Positions 27,701-36,160 of a DNA stretch of 64,000 bases are shown here, piece after piece. A model generated the notes under the pieces. It saw only the letters and a list, made by a program, of their open reading frames with translations, searched no databases and was not told the origin of the DNA. Positions within the stretch are counted from its first letter, which is position 1; each line of letters opens with the position of its first letter. A program made the translations under genes and the position numbers. The stretch spans positions 1,922,001 to 1,986,000 of the forward strand of contig NZ_VATY01000001.1 in NCBI RefSeq assembly GCF_005885635.1. The letters are read 5' to 3'. The DNA comes from Maribacter algarum (ex Zhang et al. 2020). GTDB taxonomy: Bacteria > Bacteroidota > Bacteroidia > Flavobacteriales > Flavobacteriaceae.

Positions 27701-30700
27701 GTCAGTGGGAATACTATAGGTTGTGAAATTTCCAGCATCGATATTGTTAACTACTTCAATACCACCCGATGTAGTTCCAACAACTACAAGATAGCCAGTT
27801 GCGTTTGAAACTGCTGTCCAACTCAAAGGTGTATCGATAGGTACATCAGTAGCATTGTTTAAAGGACTGGTCAAATTGGTACATACCGGTGGAACGGGAA
27901 TCAATTCGGTTTTAAAGCTTTCTTCTGTACAACCTGTCGCGTCTCCTTCATCATTGTAAGGGATTATCGCGACATAAATATCACTATCCTCAGGAAGGTC
28001 TGCAGCGAATTCATAGGTAGTCATATTACCAACATCTTCAGAATTGAGTATATCACTGCTACCTGTTGAGGTACCTACGGTTAATTTATAACCATCAGCA
28101 TTCGAAATCGGGTCCCAACTTAAATCGCTGGTGACAAGCACGTCATTTGCACCATTTAAAGGGTAGGTCAATGAAGTACAGTCAGGTATAGTTGCTGGGT
28201 CACTTGATATGGTAAAACTTTCTTCCGCACAAGGTCCAACGGCATCTCCTTCATCATTAAAAGGAATTAAAGTTACATAGACGATATCACCTGTGCTAAA
28301 ATCAGTTGCGAATTCATACGAGGTCTCGTTTGTGATTGTTAGGTTGTTCACAACATCATTTCCGCCAGCAGATGTTCCAACCGTCAATCGATATCCTTGT
28401 GCGAAAAGAGTGGCATCCCAGGTGATGTTGGTATTTACAGGTACATCTGTATCACCATTTAGTGGTGACGCGAGTTGGGTACATTCAGGTATAGGACAAT
28501 CACGTATATCCAGACTGAAAGTCCAGCCAAAAGTATCTATCATTGACTGTCTTTCTTCTTGTGCATCGCAATAGGGTAATCCTTCGGCACCTAGTGTAAT
28601 ACCAATAGTTAAGGTCTGTTCAGACCAAGCAATTAAAGTATTATCATAGTTTTCTCGAATTAAAGCCGTATTGTCAAGCATATCGCGCATGTCTGATACT
28701 CCACTAACATCCCACGCCCCCAAGTCTTGGTTTAAGGAAGTAGCGTTGTAAAAAGCTGACCGCATACTGACGTTTCCTAAATTCCATAAATCCATAGCTT
28801 GGTTGTAAGCTGATGCACCGCTGAACATATAATCCATATCGCTCACTCCAGCTACCCGCCAGTCATTAATGATTTGATTAAATGCCGCAGCTCCACTGAA
28901 CATTTCTCTCATGGTTTCCACTCCTCTCACGTTCCATGTGTCAATAGTTCCATTAAATGCTGTTGCACCTTTGAACATTTTTTCCATAGTGGTAACCGAG
29001 GCTACGTTCCATGAGTTTAGTTGCTGATTAAATGTAGTGGCATCTTCGAACATGGCTTCCATAGTTTGCACAAATGAAACATCCCAAAGGTCTATGGGCT
29101 GATTAAAGGCAGAAGCACCTTTAAACATTTCTTCCATGTTGAGTACTTCTCCAGTATCCCAGTTTTGAATAGCTTCATCAAAAACTATTGCCTCTTTGAA
29201 CATTTCTTTCATAGTGGTTACCGAAGCTACATTCCAGTTACCAATACTGCCGTTGAAAGCTTCAGCACCTTCAAACATTGAAGGCATTAGCGTAACTGAT
29301 GAAACATCCCAAGAATTTAGTGGTTGGTCAAATAACAGGGCGTCTTGAAACATTGAGGACATATTTGCTACTGCACTAACATCCCATGAATTTAAGGGTT
29401 GATTAAAGACCTCAGCATTTTGGAACATAGAAGTCATATTCACAACGGAGTTAACATTCCAGTTTTCTATAGGTTGATTAAATGATTGGGCTCTATTAAA
29501 CATCGATTGCATGGTAACAACTCTAGAAACGTTCCAGCTAGCTATCGGTTGATTGAATGAAACCGAGCTTTGAAACATTGAAGCCATATTGGTTACTGCC
29601 GCTACATTCCAACTATCAATAGGTTGGTTAAAGCTTTCTGCAGATGCAAACATTGAAGCCGTATTAGTTACCGCACTCACATCCCAAACACCAATGGGTT
29701 GATTAAAGGCCGTAGAACTCTGAAACATACTGCCCATATTGGTTACGTTGCTGACATCCCAACTAGCGAGTGGACGATTAAATACAGAGGCTTGGCTGAA
29801 CATAGAACTCATGTCGGTTACACTACTGACATCCCAAACATTTATATTTTGATTGAACGAAGAGGTCGAACTGAACATCGAACTCATATTGGTGACATTG
29901 CTAACATCCCAATTATTCAAGGGTTGATTGAAATCTTCTGTTCTTCTAAACATCAATGCCATATTAGTTACATTACTAACATCCCAACTATTTAAGGGTT
30001 GATTGAAGTCCATGTTGCGTACAAAACCATCGAACATTCTATACATATTGGTTACACTACTAACATCCCAATTATCTAATGGCTGATTAAAGAGCTCAGC
30101 TCTTTCGAACATTGAAGACATGTCAGTAACGTTGCTAACATCCCAACTATTTAGTGGTTGATTAAATTCATAAGCTTCAGAAAACATTTCGGACATGTCG
30201 GTCACATTGCTAACATCCCAAGCGTCAATATTTCCATTAAAAAGTTCTGCCTCTTTGAACATTTCGGACATATCGGAAACTTGTGTTAGATCAGGTATGT
30301 CTGTCGCATTGTAAAGCATATTTTCACAATCTTCGAAGGAACTTCTCATGGATTGCCACTGTTGCGTACCCCATTGGTCAATTGAAATAAGCTTGATTTC
30401 ATCCTGTATTCCACTACCGTAATAATGGGCTGGATAGTTTCCTATTATTGCGATTGTGTACGTGCCTGGACTAAGATAGGTATGCGTGATTTCACCAGAA
30501 ACATTGTTGTCGAACTGGTCATCTCCCCAATCGATAGAATAATCATAAGTGAAATATCCTGGGTAACCGGTATTGGCACTAACTTTAAGTTGCCTGTTTG
30601 ATGTACTACCGGTATCAGCCAAAGTAGTATCATAGGTGAGCTTAAATGCATCAGGACTATTTACCCATGTCGGCACTACGGTAAAACTTTCTTCGGTACA

Positions 30701-32740
30701 GCCCACTGCGCGACCATCTGTATTATTATAAGGTACTATTGTAACGAATACCTCGTCACCAGGTTCTAGCAAATCATCTCCACCGGGGGTTTCAAGATTA
30801 AGGCCAACGATATTTCCGCCAACCACTTGGTGATCGTCAAAAGGTATTGATTCTACGCCTCCGCGTATGATTCGAACTGTAATATAGTACCCAGTCGCAC
30901 CAGGTGTTTGTGCCCAAGTAAGGTTGGCACTCGCGGGCACATTGGTGTCACCGTCCACGGGAGATACCAAATTTGTACATAGTACAAAAGAACAATTTAT
31001 GATGTCATTGGTGACATTCCAGTTAGAATTATCAATGAGTGCCTGTCGGGCATCACGTCCATCACAATAGTTAAGACCAGTTGCTCCCAAAGTCACATTT
31101 GATTGCACGGTTTGTGCTTCCCATCCGATAAGTGCATTGTCATAATTGGTTTGTGACAATCCTGAATTGGATAGCATATTGCTCATGTTGGTTATACTAC
31201 CCACATTCCATGACGCGAGATTTTGATCGAAAGCTGTGGCAGTCAAAAACATTTCGTTCATACTGACCACAGCCCCAGTATCCCAATTATTCAAGGGTTG
31301 GTTGAAAATAGGGTTTTGTCTGAACATTGTCGTCATAGATGTCACTTGGGCGACATTCCAACTATTTAATGGTCGGTTAAATACAACTGCTCTGTAGAAC
31401 ATAGCACTCATATTGGTCACATTGCTAACATTCCAACTGTCTAAAGGTTGATTGAAAACATCAGCACGAAAAAACATACTTGACATATTGGTCACATTAC
31501 CAACATTCCAAGCACTGATGTCTTGATTAAAACTTTGGGTTTCACTAAACATACCCTGCATGTTGGTAACATTACTGACATCCCAATTTCCAATGGGTTG
31601 ATTAAAATCAGAATTGTCCCGAAACATATAACTCATGTCGGTGACGTTACCGACATTCCAATTATCTAGGGGTTGATTATAAATATCACCCCAAATCCAA
31701 CCATCGAACATACTTGCCATATTCGTGACATTGCTAACATCCCAATTATTAAGTGGTTGATTAAAGGTTCGGTGTCTTTGGAACATTAGCGACATGTCGG
31801 TAACAGAAGACACGTCCCAACTTTCTATGGGATGGTTGAACCGCGCATGTCTGAACATACTACTCATGTTGGTCACATTACTAACATTCCAGTTTCCGAT
31901 AGGTTGGTTGAATCCTGAACCATCGAACATAGTTGACATATCAGTTACGTTGGCAACATCCCAATTATTTAAAGGCCGATTGAAAGAGTTGGTATAGGCG
32001 AAGGTTGACGACATGTTCGTAACCTGGCTAACGTTCCAATTATTGATGTTTTGGTCGAACCTCCCGGCACCTCGGAACATACCGGCCATGTTGGTTACCG
32101 ATGCTGTATTCCAATTGTCGAGCGGTTCATTGAACTGACCAGCACCTGAAAAGGTCTCCGACATGTCTGTAATGGCATTCGTACTCCAATTATCAAGTGG
32201 TCTGTTAAATACACTAGTACCGTAGAACATACCAGATATATCTGTGATAGTGCTAACATCCCAATTATTGATAATTCCGTTAAATAGACTCCCGCCCCTG
32301 AACATATTTTTCATACTGGTCACTTGGGAAAGGTCTGGAGGGGCTATAGCATCAAAATTTAGGTTGGCACAGCCGTAAAAAGCGTTTTCCATGCTTTGCC
32401 ATTGAATAGTACCCCAATCTAAAATCTCAATAATCTTAAGCTTGTCACTTGCATTGTTAAAATTAATAGCAGGAAAATCACCGGAGATAGTAATGGTATA
32501 AGTGCCTGGGGCGGCATAGGTGTGCGTTATGTTACCTGTAACATTAGTATCTGTATTGGTATCACCCCAATCTACCGTATAATTGTAAGTAGTGAATGCC
32601 GGGTTTGTAGGTATTTCAATTTCGTTATCAGCTGAAGACTGATAATTTGTATTGTTCGTATTCCAAATTGAAGTGAATGATTGGGAGAAAACATTGGAGC
32701 TAACGAATAGTGCCAACAGTAGGTACAGGTTTTTGGTCAT
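24701..32740 (-). CDS. Giant T9SS type B surface protein with DUF285 and Fn3-like repeats
   Basis: A 2,679-residue exported protein, probably a cell-surface adhesin. A signal peptide (cleavage near VFSQ) leads to a PKD-like domain (about 55-95). About 16 DUF285 (BspA-like leucine-rich) units follow (about 135-550), of the pattern FNQPLNNWDVSNVTNMSSMF. A Cys-starting fibronectin-like domain (about 586-692), a second PKD-like domain (about 695-775), about 21 more DUF285 units (to about 1365) and twelve Fn3-like domains of about 95 residues come next (about 1415-2580; each CTxLxxPxNG...W...GYKLTV). The C-terminal 95 residues (YGFSPDGDGINEYW ... IYNRWGDAVF ... GTYFF) are a type B sorting domain. 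It is cotranscribed with the PorP/SprF gene; a TPR-AraC regulator lies upstream. Confidence 0.93.
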   Translation of the reverse strand: MTKNLYLLLALFVSSNVFSQSFTSIWNTNNTNYQSSADNEIEIPTNPAFTTYNYTVDWGDTNTDTNVTGNITHTYAAPGTYTITISGDFPAINFNNASDKLKIIEILDWGTIQWQSMENAFYGCANLNFDAIAPPDLSQVTSMKNMFRGGSLFNGIINNWDVSTITDISGMFYGTSVFNRPLDNWSTNAITDMSETFSGAGQFNEPLDNWNTASVTNMAGMFRGAGRFDQNINNWNVSQVTNMSSTFAYTNSFNRPLNNWDVANVTDMSTMFDGSGFNQPIGNWNVSNVTNMSSMFRHARFNHPIESWDVSSVTDMSLMFQRHRTFNQPLNNWDVSNVTNMASMFDGWIWGDIYNQPLDNWNVGNVTDMSYMFRDNSDFNQPIGNWDVSNVTNMQGMFSETQSFNQDISAWNVGNVTNMSSMFFRADVFNQPLDSWNVSNVTNMSAMFYRAVVFNRPLNSWNVAQVTSMTTMFRQNPIFNQPLNNWDTGAVVSMNEMFLTATAFDQNLASWNVGSITNMSNMLSNSGLSQTNYDNALIGWEAQTVQSNVTLGATGLNYCDGRDARQALIDNSNWNVTNDIINCSFVLCTNLVSPVDGDTNVPASANLTWAQTPGATGYYITVRIIRGGVESIPFDDHQVVGGNIVGLNLETPGGDDLLEPGDEVFVTIVPYNNTDGRAVGCTEESFTVVPTWVNSPDAFKLTYDTTLADTGSTSNRQLKVSANTGYPGYFTYDYSIDWGDDQFDNNVSGEITHTYLSPGTYTIAIIGNYPAHYYGSGIQDEIKLISIDQWGTQQWQSMRSSFEDCENMLYNATDIPDLTQVSDMSEMFKEAELFNGNIDAWDVSNVTDMSEMFSEAYEFNQPLNSWDVSNVTDMSSMFERAELFNQPLDNWDVSSVTNMYRMFDGFVRNMDFNQPLNSWDVSNVTNMALMFRRTEDFNQPLNNWDVSNVTNMSSMFSSTSSFNQNINVWDVSSVTDMSSMFSQASVFNRPLASWDVSNVTNMGSMFQSSTAFNQPIGVWDVSAVTNTASMFASAESFNQPIDSWNVAAVTNMASMFQSSVSFNQPIASWNVSRVVTMQSMFNRAQSFNQPIENWNVNSVVNMTSMFQNAEVFNQPLNSWDVSAVANMSSMFQDALLFDQPLNSWDVSSVTLMPSMFEGAEAFNGSIGNWNVASVTTMKEMFKEAIVFDEAIQNWDTGEVLNMEEMFKGASAFNQPIDLWDVSFVQTMEAMFEDATTFNQQLNSWNVASVTTMEKMFKGATAFNGTIDTWNVRGVETMREMFSGAAAFNQIINDWRVAGVSDMDYMFSGASAYNQAMDLWNLGNVSMRSAFYNATSLNQDLGAWDVSGVSDMRDMLDNTALIRENYDNTLIAWSEQTLTIGITLGAEGLPYCDAQEERQSMIDTFGWTFSLDIRDCPIPECTQLASPLNGDTDVPVNTNITWDATLFAQGYRLTVGTSAGGNDVVNNLTITNETSYEFATDFSTGDIVYVTLIPFNDEGDAVGPCAEESFTISSDPATIPDCTSLTYPLNGANDVLVTSDLSWDPISNADGYKLTVGTSTGSSDILNSEDVGNMTTYEFAADLPEDSDIYVAIIPYNDEGDATGCTEESFKTELIPVPPVCTNLTSPLNNATDVPIDTPLSWTAVSNATGYLVVVGTTSGGIEVVNNIDAGNFTTYSIPTDLQEDRLHYVTIIPYNDEGDAMGCIEETFTTGNSTSPPSCTALTMPLNNAAGVAPGTNLSWTALTRATGYKLSVGTTSGGTDIYTDDVGDVTIHDLAADLPESTVIYVTITPYNDNGDALACTEESFTTDGPPLCTTLMTPANGDANIAVDTGIEWNASSNADGYKLTVSGSSVASNTFTDLDVPAGTTYAFANDFNRGETITVTITPYNSIGDATGPCTSESFSIIPPPVPLCTTLMTPANGTTNIARDTGIEWNAVTGAGGYKLNVSGSSSTANNLTDFDVTSGTTHSFANDFEQGETVSVTIVPYNDQGDAIGCTIETFTIRPVPVCNSLIMPADGAVDVAVDTNMSWTVVTNATGYRLTVVASSSAANNVTDLDITSGNTYNFPNDFEQGETVTVTITPYNESGDAIGCATEGWTIKPVPACTNLLTPANGAIDVALDTNIEWNAIAEATGYKLNVSASSSTANNVTDLDITVGNTYAFPGDFEQGETVTVTITPYNEVGDAIGCTSENFTIKPVPSCTNLIAPANGTIDVPVDTDISWTPIADATGYKLTVTASNSTANILTEFDVTAATSYDFSNDFGQGETVTVTITPYNEVGDALGCTSETFTIKSVPVCTNLTTPANGAVVAQARDISWNAIANANGYKLTISGSNTTINNITDFEFVGTTYVFPNDFTQGEVVTVTIIPYNEVGDAVGCTSESFTIRPVPNCTNLVSPSNNVGQVSVMTDISWNPSFDADGYRISVGTSPNGTDIINNEDVASLTSYTFGQDLPSETLIYVTITPYNTSGDADGCTSESFTTEVIAPSCTELSSPFNGEVDIPLESTISWNEVEKTDGYRISIGTTSGGTDIVNNQDMGAETSYSHIGEFPFDTQIYVTIIPYNSAGDAVQCEDQSFTTLVPEDNTKYGFSPDGDGINEYWHIENIEYHPENTVMIYNRWGDAVFRIDNYDNGQNVFRGEANMKTKMGAGTLPAGTYFFDIQIEGENILRKTKGYVVIKR
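25020..28500. repeat. Twelve tandem Fn3-like coding repeats
   Basis: On the minus strand, units of roughly 280-300 bases each encode a domain starting with a Cys/Leu/Pro pattern and ending VTITPYNxxGDAxGCTxESFT. Protein similarity is high but DNA identity is only partial, so these are diverged duplications, unlike the perfect susC repeat. Boundaries are approximate. Confidence 0.88.
28650..30295. repeat. Second block of DUF285 coding repeats
   Basis: About 21 units of 75 bases (some longer) on the minus strand encode the 25-residue BspA-like motif, including near-consensus NVTNMSSMF and SVTDMSSMF. Boundaries are approximate. Confidence 0.88.
31150..32340. repeat. First block of DUF285 coding repeats
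   Basis: About 16 units encode the same 25-residue motif as the block at 28650-30295. The two blocks are separated by one Fn3-like and one PKD-like domain. Boundaries are approximate. Confidence 0.88.
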
Positions 32741-32804
32741 GGTTGGAAACGTAGGTTAATTAGATTTGAGAGGTAATAACGGGAGGAAGGGCTGTAGATT
32801 GTCT

Positions 32805-32841
32805 AAAAAAGGTGCCATTCTAGCGAGTGAACCCCTTTTTT
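32805..32841 (-). terminator. Possible terminator after the TPR-AraC gene
   Basis: AAAAAAGG (32805-32812) can pair with CCTTTTTT (32834-32841) across a 21-base loop, 24 bases beyond the regulator stop. The long loop and short GC core make it a weak candidate. Confidence 0.3.
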
Positions 32842-32864
32842 GTGTATTTCAACAACTAAGTGAG

Positions 32865-34484
32865 CTAGATTTTAGCCCTATATTCTGAAGGAGTTTGGCC
32901 GGAATACTTTTTGAAAACACGGTTGAACGAAGTCTTACTTTTAAAACCGGAATCAAAAGCAATTGCAATTATTTTGGCATTCCTGTATTTCCCTTCTTTC
33001 ATCAACTTTTGGGCTTCGATGATACGATACGAGTTTAAGAAGTTGTAAAAATTCTGTTTGAAACCATAGTGTAAAACTTCTGAAAAGTGATGGGTACTTA
33101 TACCAATACTTGAAGCTAAATCAGATTGATTCAAATCAGGATTAAGAAAGGGCTTCTCTTCATCCATAAAGGCTAATATCTTGTTTTTAAAGACTTCTCT
33201 TTTCTCAGGTGTTAAAGAGGAATTTTTATAAGGTTTTATATCGTCATCTCCATTGGCAATATTCACTACCTCATTACTAAATGACCCCTTCTCCTTATTT
33301 AAAATAGTTTGCTGTAAACTGAGATATTGGGCCCTTAATTTCTTTTCTTCGACTTCTATTGCTTTTTTTCTCTTTATATAAAAGAAAAGTAAACTGCTTA
33401 AAAGAATAACCACAATAGTACTCCAAATAATGAATTTATTTCTATTGCTTTTCGCAGCCTGTAGTGCTTCTTCGTTTTCAGTTATCGCCTCCTCCTTTGA
33501 AGTAATTTCCATTTTTAAATCTGCATTCGAAGCATCTTTATTATCCTTAAGATATTTGTCCCTTAATAATGAATACTGCTTTTGTGAGGCAAATGAGGCT
33601 TTGTAATCTTGTTTGAGTTCATATAGTTTTGCAAGATATTCATGACCATACATTTCAATTTCAGATAGCTCTTTTTCTTGAGCAAGTGCTACACCATCTT
33701 TTAGGAAATTTAAGGAGGTATCAAATTCTTCAATATGGTAGTTTGCAATACCCAAATTTACCAACAACCAACCCCTACTTTTCGTAGATTTCTCTGGTGA
33801 AGAGAGTTTTAGCGCTTTTTCGCCTATTTCAATTGCCTTATCATATTCCGCCATATTCACATGCGCATCTATAATGCTATTAAGAGATGCAGTGATAGCC
33901 ACCGTATTTTGAACATGCTCCCCCAACGTATTCGCATTCTGAGCGTATTCCAAGGTCTTTTCATAATTTCCCAATTCAGCATAATTGGTCGCCAAGCCAA
34001 TAAGTGCAGCTGCCTTTATTCTGTCTGAATTTTCAGTACTATCCGCAACAACCAGAACTTCTTTCATGGTGGTTATGGCTTTATCATAAGAACCAATGTT
34101 ATTATACGTATTCCCCATATTGACTAATACGACGGTTCTTGAACGAAAATCTTCGGGAATTAATTTGCACTGCTCCAAAGCCTCATGATATAATTCGATG
34201 GACTTAGATCTTTCGTTTCTATTATTGTGAAAAACAGCTTGGTTTACGAGAGCAAGCACATGCATTTTGGTAAGAGAGTGTTCTCTGGCAATTAACAAAA
34301 GGGAATCACTGTAATCTTTGTGTAATTGGTAGTCCCCTGCTGCATAATGTTCTTGAAGAACCCTCAGGTATCTTCCTGCTTTTTTCACAGCGGGACTCTC
34401 TTGATTCTTATGAACTACGTCTTGAGAAAATACGGTGGGGAACGAAACTAAAATAAGTATTAGCGCAAGTATTGGTTTGGTCAT
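32865..34484 (-). CDS. TPR-containing membrane-spanning AraC-family regulator
   Basis: A 539-residue regulator of a Bacteroidota-type architecture: signal peptide (LILVSFPTVFSQ), a periplasmic array of tetratricopeptide-like repeats (about 35-330), one membrane helix (FIIWSTIVVILLSSLLFFYI, about 364-383), a basic linker and a cytoplasmic AraC DNA-binding domain at the end (NAKIIAIAFDSGFKSKTSF and RVFKKYSGQTPSEYR). It would sense an envelope signal and control transcription. I chose ATG 34484 because it gives a clean signal peptide; the frame extends 12 codons upstream. It lies 124 bases upstream of the giant adhesin on the same strand, so it may regulate that gene; this is inference from position. 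Confidence 0.87.
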   Translation of the reverse strand: MTKPILALILILVSFPTVFSQDVVHKNQESPAVKKAGRYLRVLQEHYAAGDYQLHKDYSDSLLLIAREHSLTKMHVLALVNQAVFHNNRNERSKSIELYHEALEQCKLIPEDFRSRTVVLVNMGNTYNNIGSYDKAITTMKEVLVVADSTENSDRIKAAALIGLATNYAELGNYEKTLEYAQNANTLGEHVQNTVAITASLNSIIDAHVNMAEYDKAIEIGEKALKLSSPEKSTKSRGWLLVNLGIANYHIEEFDTSLNFLKDGVALAQEKELSEIEMYGHEYLAKLYELKQDYKASFASQKQYSLLRDKYLKDNKDASNADLKMEITSKEEAITENEEALQAAKSNRNKFIIWSTIVVILLSSLLFFYIKRKKAIEVEEKKLRAQYLSLQQTILNKEKGSFSNEVVNIANGDDDIKPYKNSSLTPEKREVFKNKILAFMDEEKPFLNPDLNQSDLASSIGISTHHFSEVLHYGFKQNFYNFLNSYRIIEAQKLMKEGKYRNAKIIAIAFDSGFKSKTSFNRVFKKYSGQTPSEYRAKI

Positions 34485-34621
34485 TGTTTGGAAGGGAATT
34501 AAGTAAAAATATAAAATCAATCAATCGTAAACAAAGGTCGATTGGTTTTAAAGCATATAATTCCCTGTAAACAGTGAAAATTCCATTTGGTTAAGAGAAT
34601 CATTTGTTTTAGAGACTTCTA

Positions 34622-34777
34622 TTATTGTTTTTCTTCAAACAACAACCAAAGATTTAAGTCTAGAACGATAGTATCTGGCTTTAGATCAACATTACTTTCA
34701 AATGTGGATTTTTTATCGCTAACTTGAATTATGGAGGTTATAGATTTGCCATTTTCATCTTGATATCCTCTAGACAT
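34622..34777 (-). pseudogene. Possible 3' remnant of an M1-type aminopeptidase
   Basis: A 51-codon frame starts at an ATG inside the last codons of argH (34775-34777) and runs beyond the argH stop to TAA at 34622-34624. Its composition is protein-like: ENGKSITSIIQVSDKKSTFE, then KPDTIVLDLNLWLLFEEK. The ending resembles the tail of Bacteroidota M1 aminopeptidases, which close with a valine-leucine-aspartate stretch and an aromatic WLLF-like end. No upstream peptidase body is present in this frame. I read it as the scar of a deletion that joined argH to the end of another gene. A chance open frame is the alternative. Confidence 0.4.
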
Positions 34778-36015
34778 AGATTACCCAAACTACCTTCATG
34801 AGTGTGTTTGATATTTCGTTTTGGGGTGAAAGTCCCGGCCTGAATTTCTTGACCCATATGTTTATAGGCATCACGGAAAGGCATTCCGTTTTGAACTAAT
34901 TCGTTTAGTGTGTCCACACTAAATAAATAGTCATACTTTGGGTCTTCTACTATGTTTTCATTGATTCGGATTTCTCGCAAACTAAAGGTCAGAATCTCCA
35001 GACACGCTTTCATATCTTGAATTGCAGGTACTAAAATTTCTTTGACCAATTGTAAATCACGATGGTATCCACTAGGGAGATTATTAATCACCAAAGTCAA
35101 TTGATTGGGAATGGACTGCAGCTTATTGCATTTGCCTCTAACCAATTCAAAAACATCGGGATTCTTCTTGTGTGGCATGATGCTTGAACCTGTAGTCAAT
35201 TCATCTGGGAATGAGATGAAATCGAAATTTTGGCTCATATACAAACAAATGTCCATGGCCATTTTTGATAGGGTGGCAGCGATATTGGCCATTCCGAAAG
35301 CTGTTGCTTTTTCGACTTTTCCACGACCCATCTGTGCGGCAACCACATTGTATTTCATGGTTTCAAAACCCATTTCCTGGGTGGTAAAAGTTCTGTCGAT
35401 AGGGAAGGAACTTCCATAGCCTGCGGCACTACCTAATGGATTTTGGTCAGCAACCTTGAAAGCAGCATCAACAAAGTACAAATCATCAATCAAACTTTCC
35501 GCATAGGCTGAAAACCAAAGTCCAAAGGATGAAGGCATGGCAATTTGTAAATGGGTATACCCTGGAAGCAAAATGGTTTTATGCTTTTCAGCTAAATCCA
35601 TAAGCAAATTAAAGAGTGTTTTCGTTTGCGATTTGATTTCTGAAAGTTCAGCCTTCAGGTATAAGTGCATCGCCACTAAAACTTGGTCGTTTCGTGAACG
35701 TGCACTATGGATTTTTTTACCTGCATCACCCAATTTCTCTATTAATAGGAATTCGATTTTTGAATGCATATCCTCAAAAGAATCCTCAATAGTGAACTCT
35801 CCTTTTTCGATAGACGAACCTATTTCGTTAAGTTCTCGTACCAAAGCATCGGTTTCATCAGAAGAGATTAAACCTATTTTCCCTAACATTTTGGCATGAG
35901 CTTTTGAAGCAATTACATCATATTTTGCCAAATGCAAATCAAGTTCACGGTCATTACCTACCGTGAAATGGTCTATTTTTTTATCGGTACTAAATCCTTT
36001 ATCCCAGAGTCGCAT
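34738..36015 (-). CDS. argH: Argininosuccinate lyase
   Basis: A 425-residue enzyme that splits argininosuccinate into arginine and fumarate, the final step of arginine synthesis. It starts LWDKGFSTDKKIDHFTVGND and has the active-site segments IHSARSRNDQV (about 100-110) and LPGYTHLQIAMP. The superfamily signature is GSSIMPHKKNPD, on the flexible loop with the catalytic Ser. It is the last gene of the arginine operon, separated from argE' by a 145-base gap filled with palindromic repeats. Its final codons overlap, in another frame, the possible M1 peptidase remnant. Length is slightly shorter than the enterobacterial enzyme but usual for this phylum. Confidence 0.96.
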   Translation of the reverse strand: MRLWDKGFSTDKKIDHFTVGNDRELDLHLAKYDVIASKAHAKMLGKIGLISSDETDALVRELNEIGSSIEKGEFTIEDSFEDMHSKIEFLLIEKLGDAGKKIHSARSRNDQVLVAMHLYLKAELSEIKSQTKTLFNLLMDLAEKHKTILLPGYTHLQIAMPSSFGLWFSAYAESLIDDLYFVDAAFKVADQNPLGSAAGYGSSFPIDRTFTTQEMGFETMKYNVVAAQMGRGKVEKATAFGMANIAATLSKMAMDICLYMSQNFDFISFPDELTTGSSIMPHKKNPDVFELVRGKCNKLQSIPNQLTLVINNLPSGYHRDLQLVKEILVPAIQDMKACLEILTFSLREIRINENIVEDPKYDYLFSVDTLNELVQNGMPFRDAYKHMGQEIQAGTFTPKRNIKHTHEGSLGNLCLEDIKMKMANL

Positions 36016-36033
36016 AATTTTATTTTTTATGTC

Positions 36034-36053
36034 ATTCCGGCGAAGGCCGGAAT
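36034..36053. repeat. Perfect GAAG-loop intergenic hairpin
   Basis: ATTCCGGC, GAAG, GCCGGAAT forms a perfect 8-bp stem with a four-base loop. No T-run follows, so it is not a typical terminator. Similar palindromes are frequent dispersed repeats in flavobacterial genomes, and a decayed relative is at 8737-8756. Confidence 0.65.
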
Positions 36054-36073
36054 CTGTTTATTTTAGTTTGTAT

Positions 36074-36154
36074 CTGTCAGTTCGAGTGTCCCGAAGATTC
36101 GGAAGAGAACGAATTCGAGGGTAGAAAGCATCTCGACTCCGCTCGATGTGACAG
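36074..36154. repeat. 81-bp palindrome-ended intergenic repeat
   Basis: The ends CTGTCAGTTCGAG (36074-36086) and CTCGATGTGACAG (36142-36154) are complementary at 11 of 13 positions. Inside are smaller palindromes around GATTCGG and ATCTCGACTCCGCTCGAT. The layout suggests a small non-coding mobile or REP-like element in the argE' to argH gap. Confidence 0.55.
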
Positions 36155-36160
36155 TTGTAT

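Noticed and set aside
28650-32340. Regularly spaced short DNA repeats suggesting a CRISPR array or microsatellites
   Set aside because: The units are 75 bases or longer, are in frame, and encode the DUF285 motif. There are no identical direct repeats with unique spacers and no cas genes.
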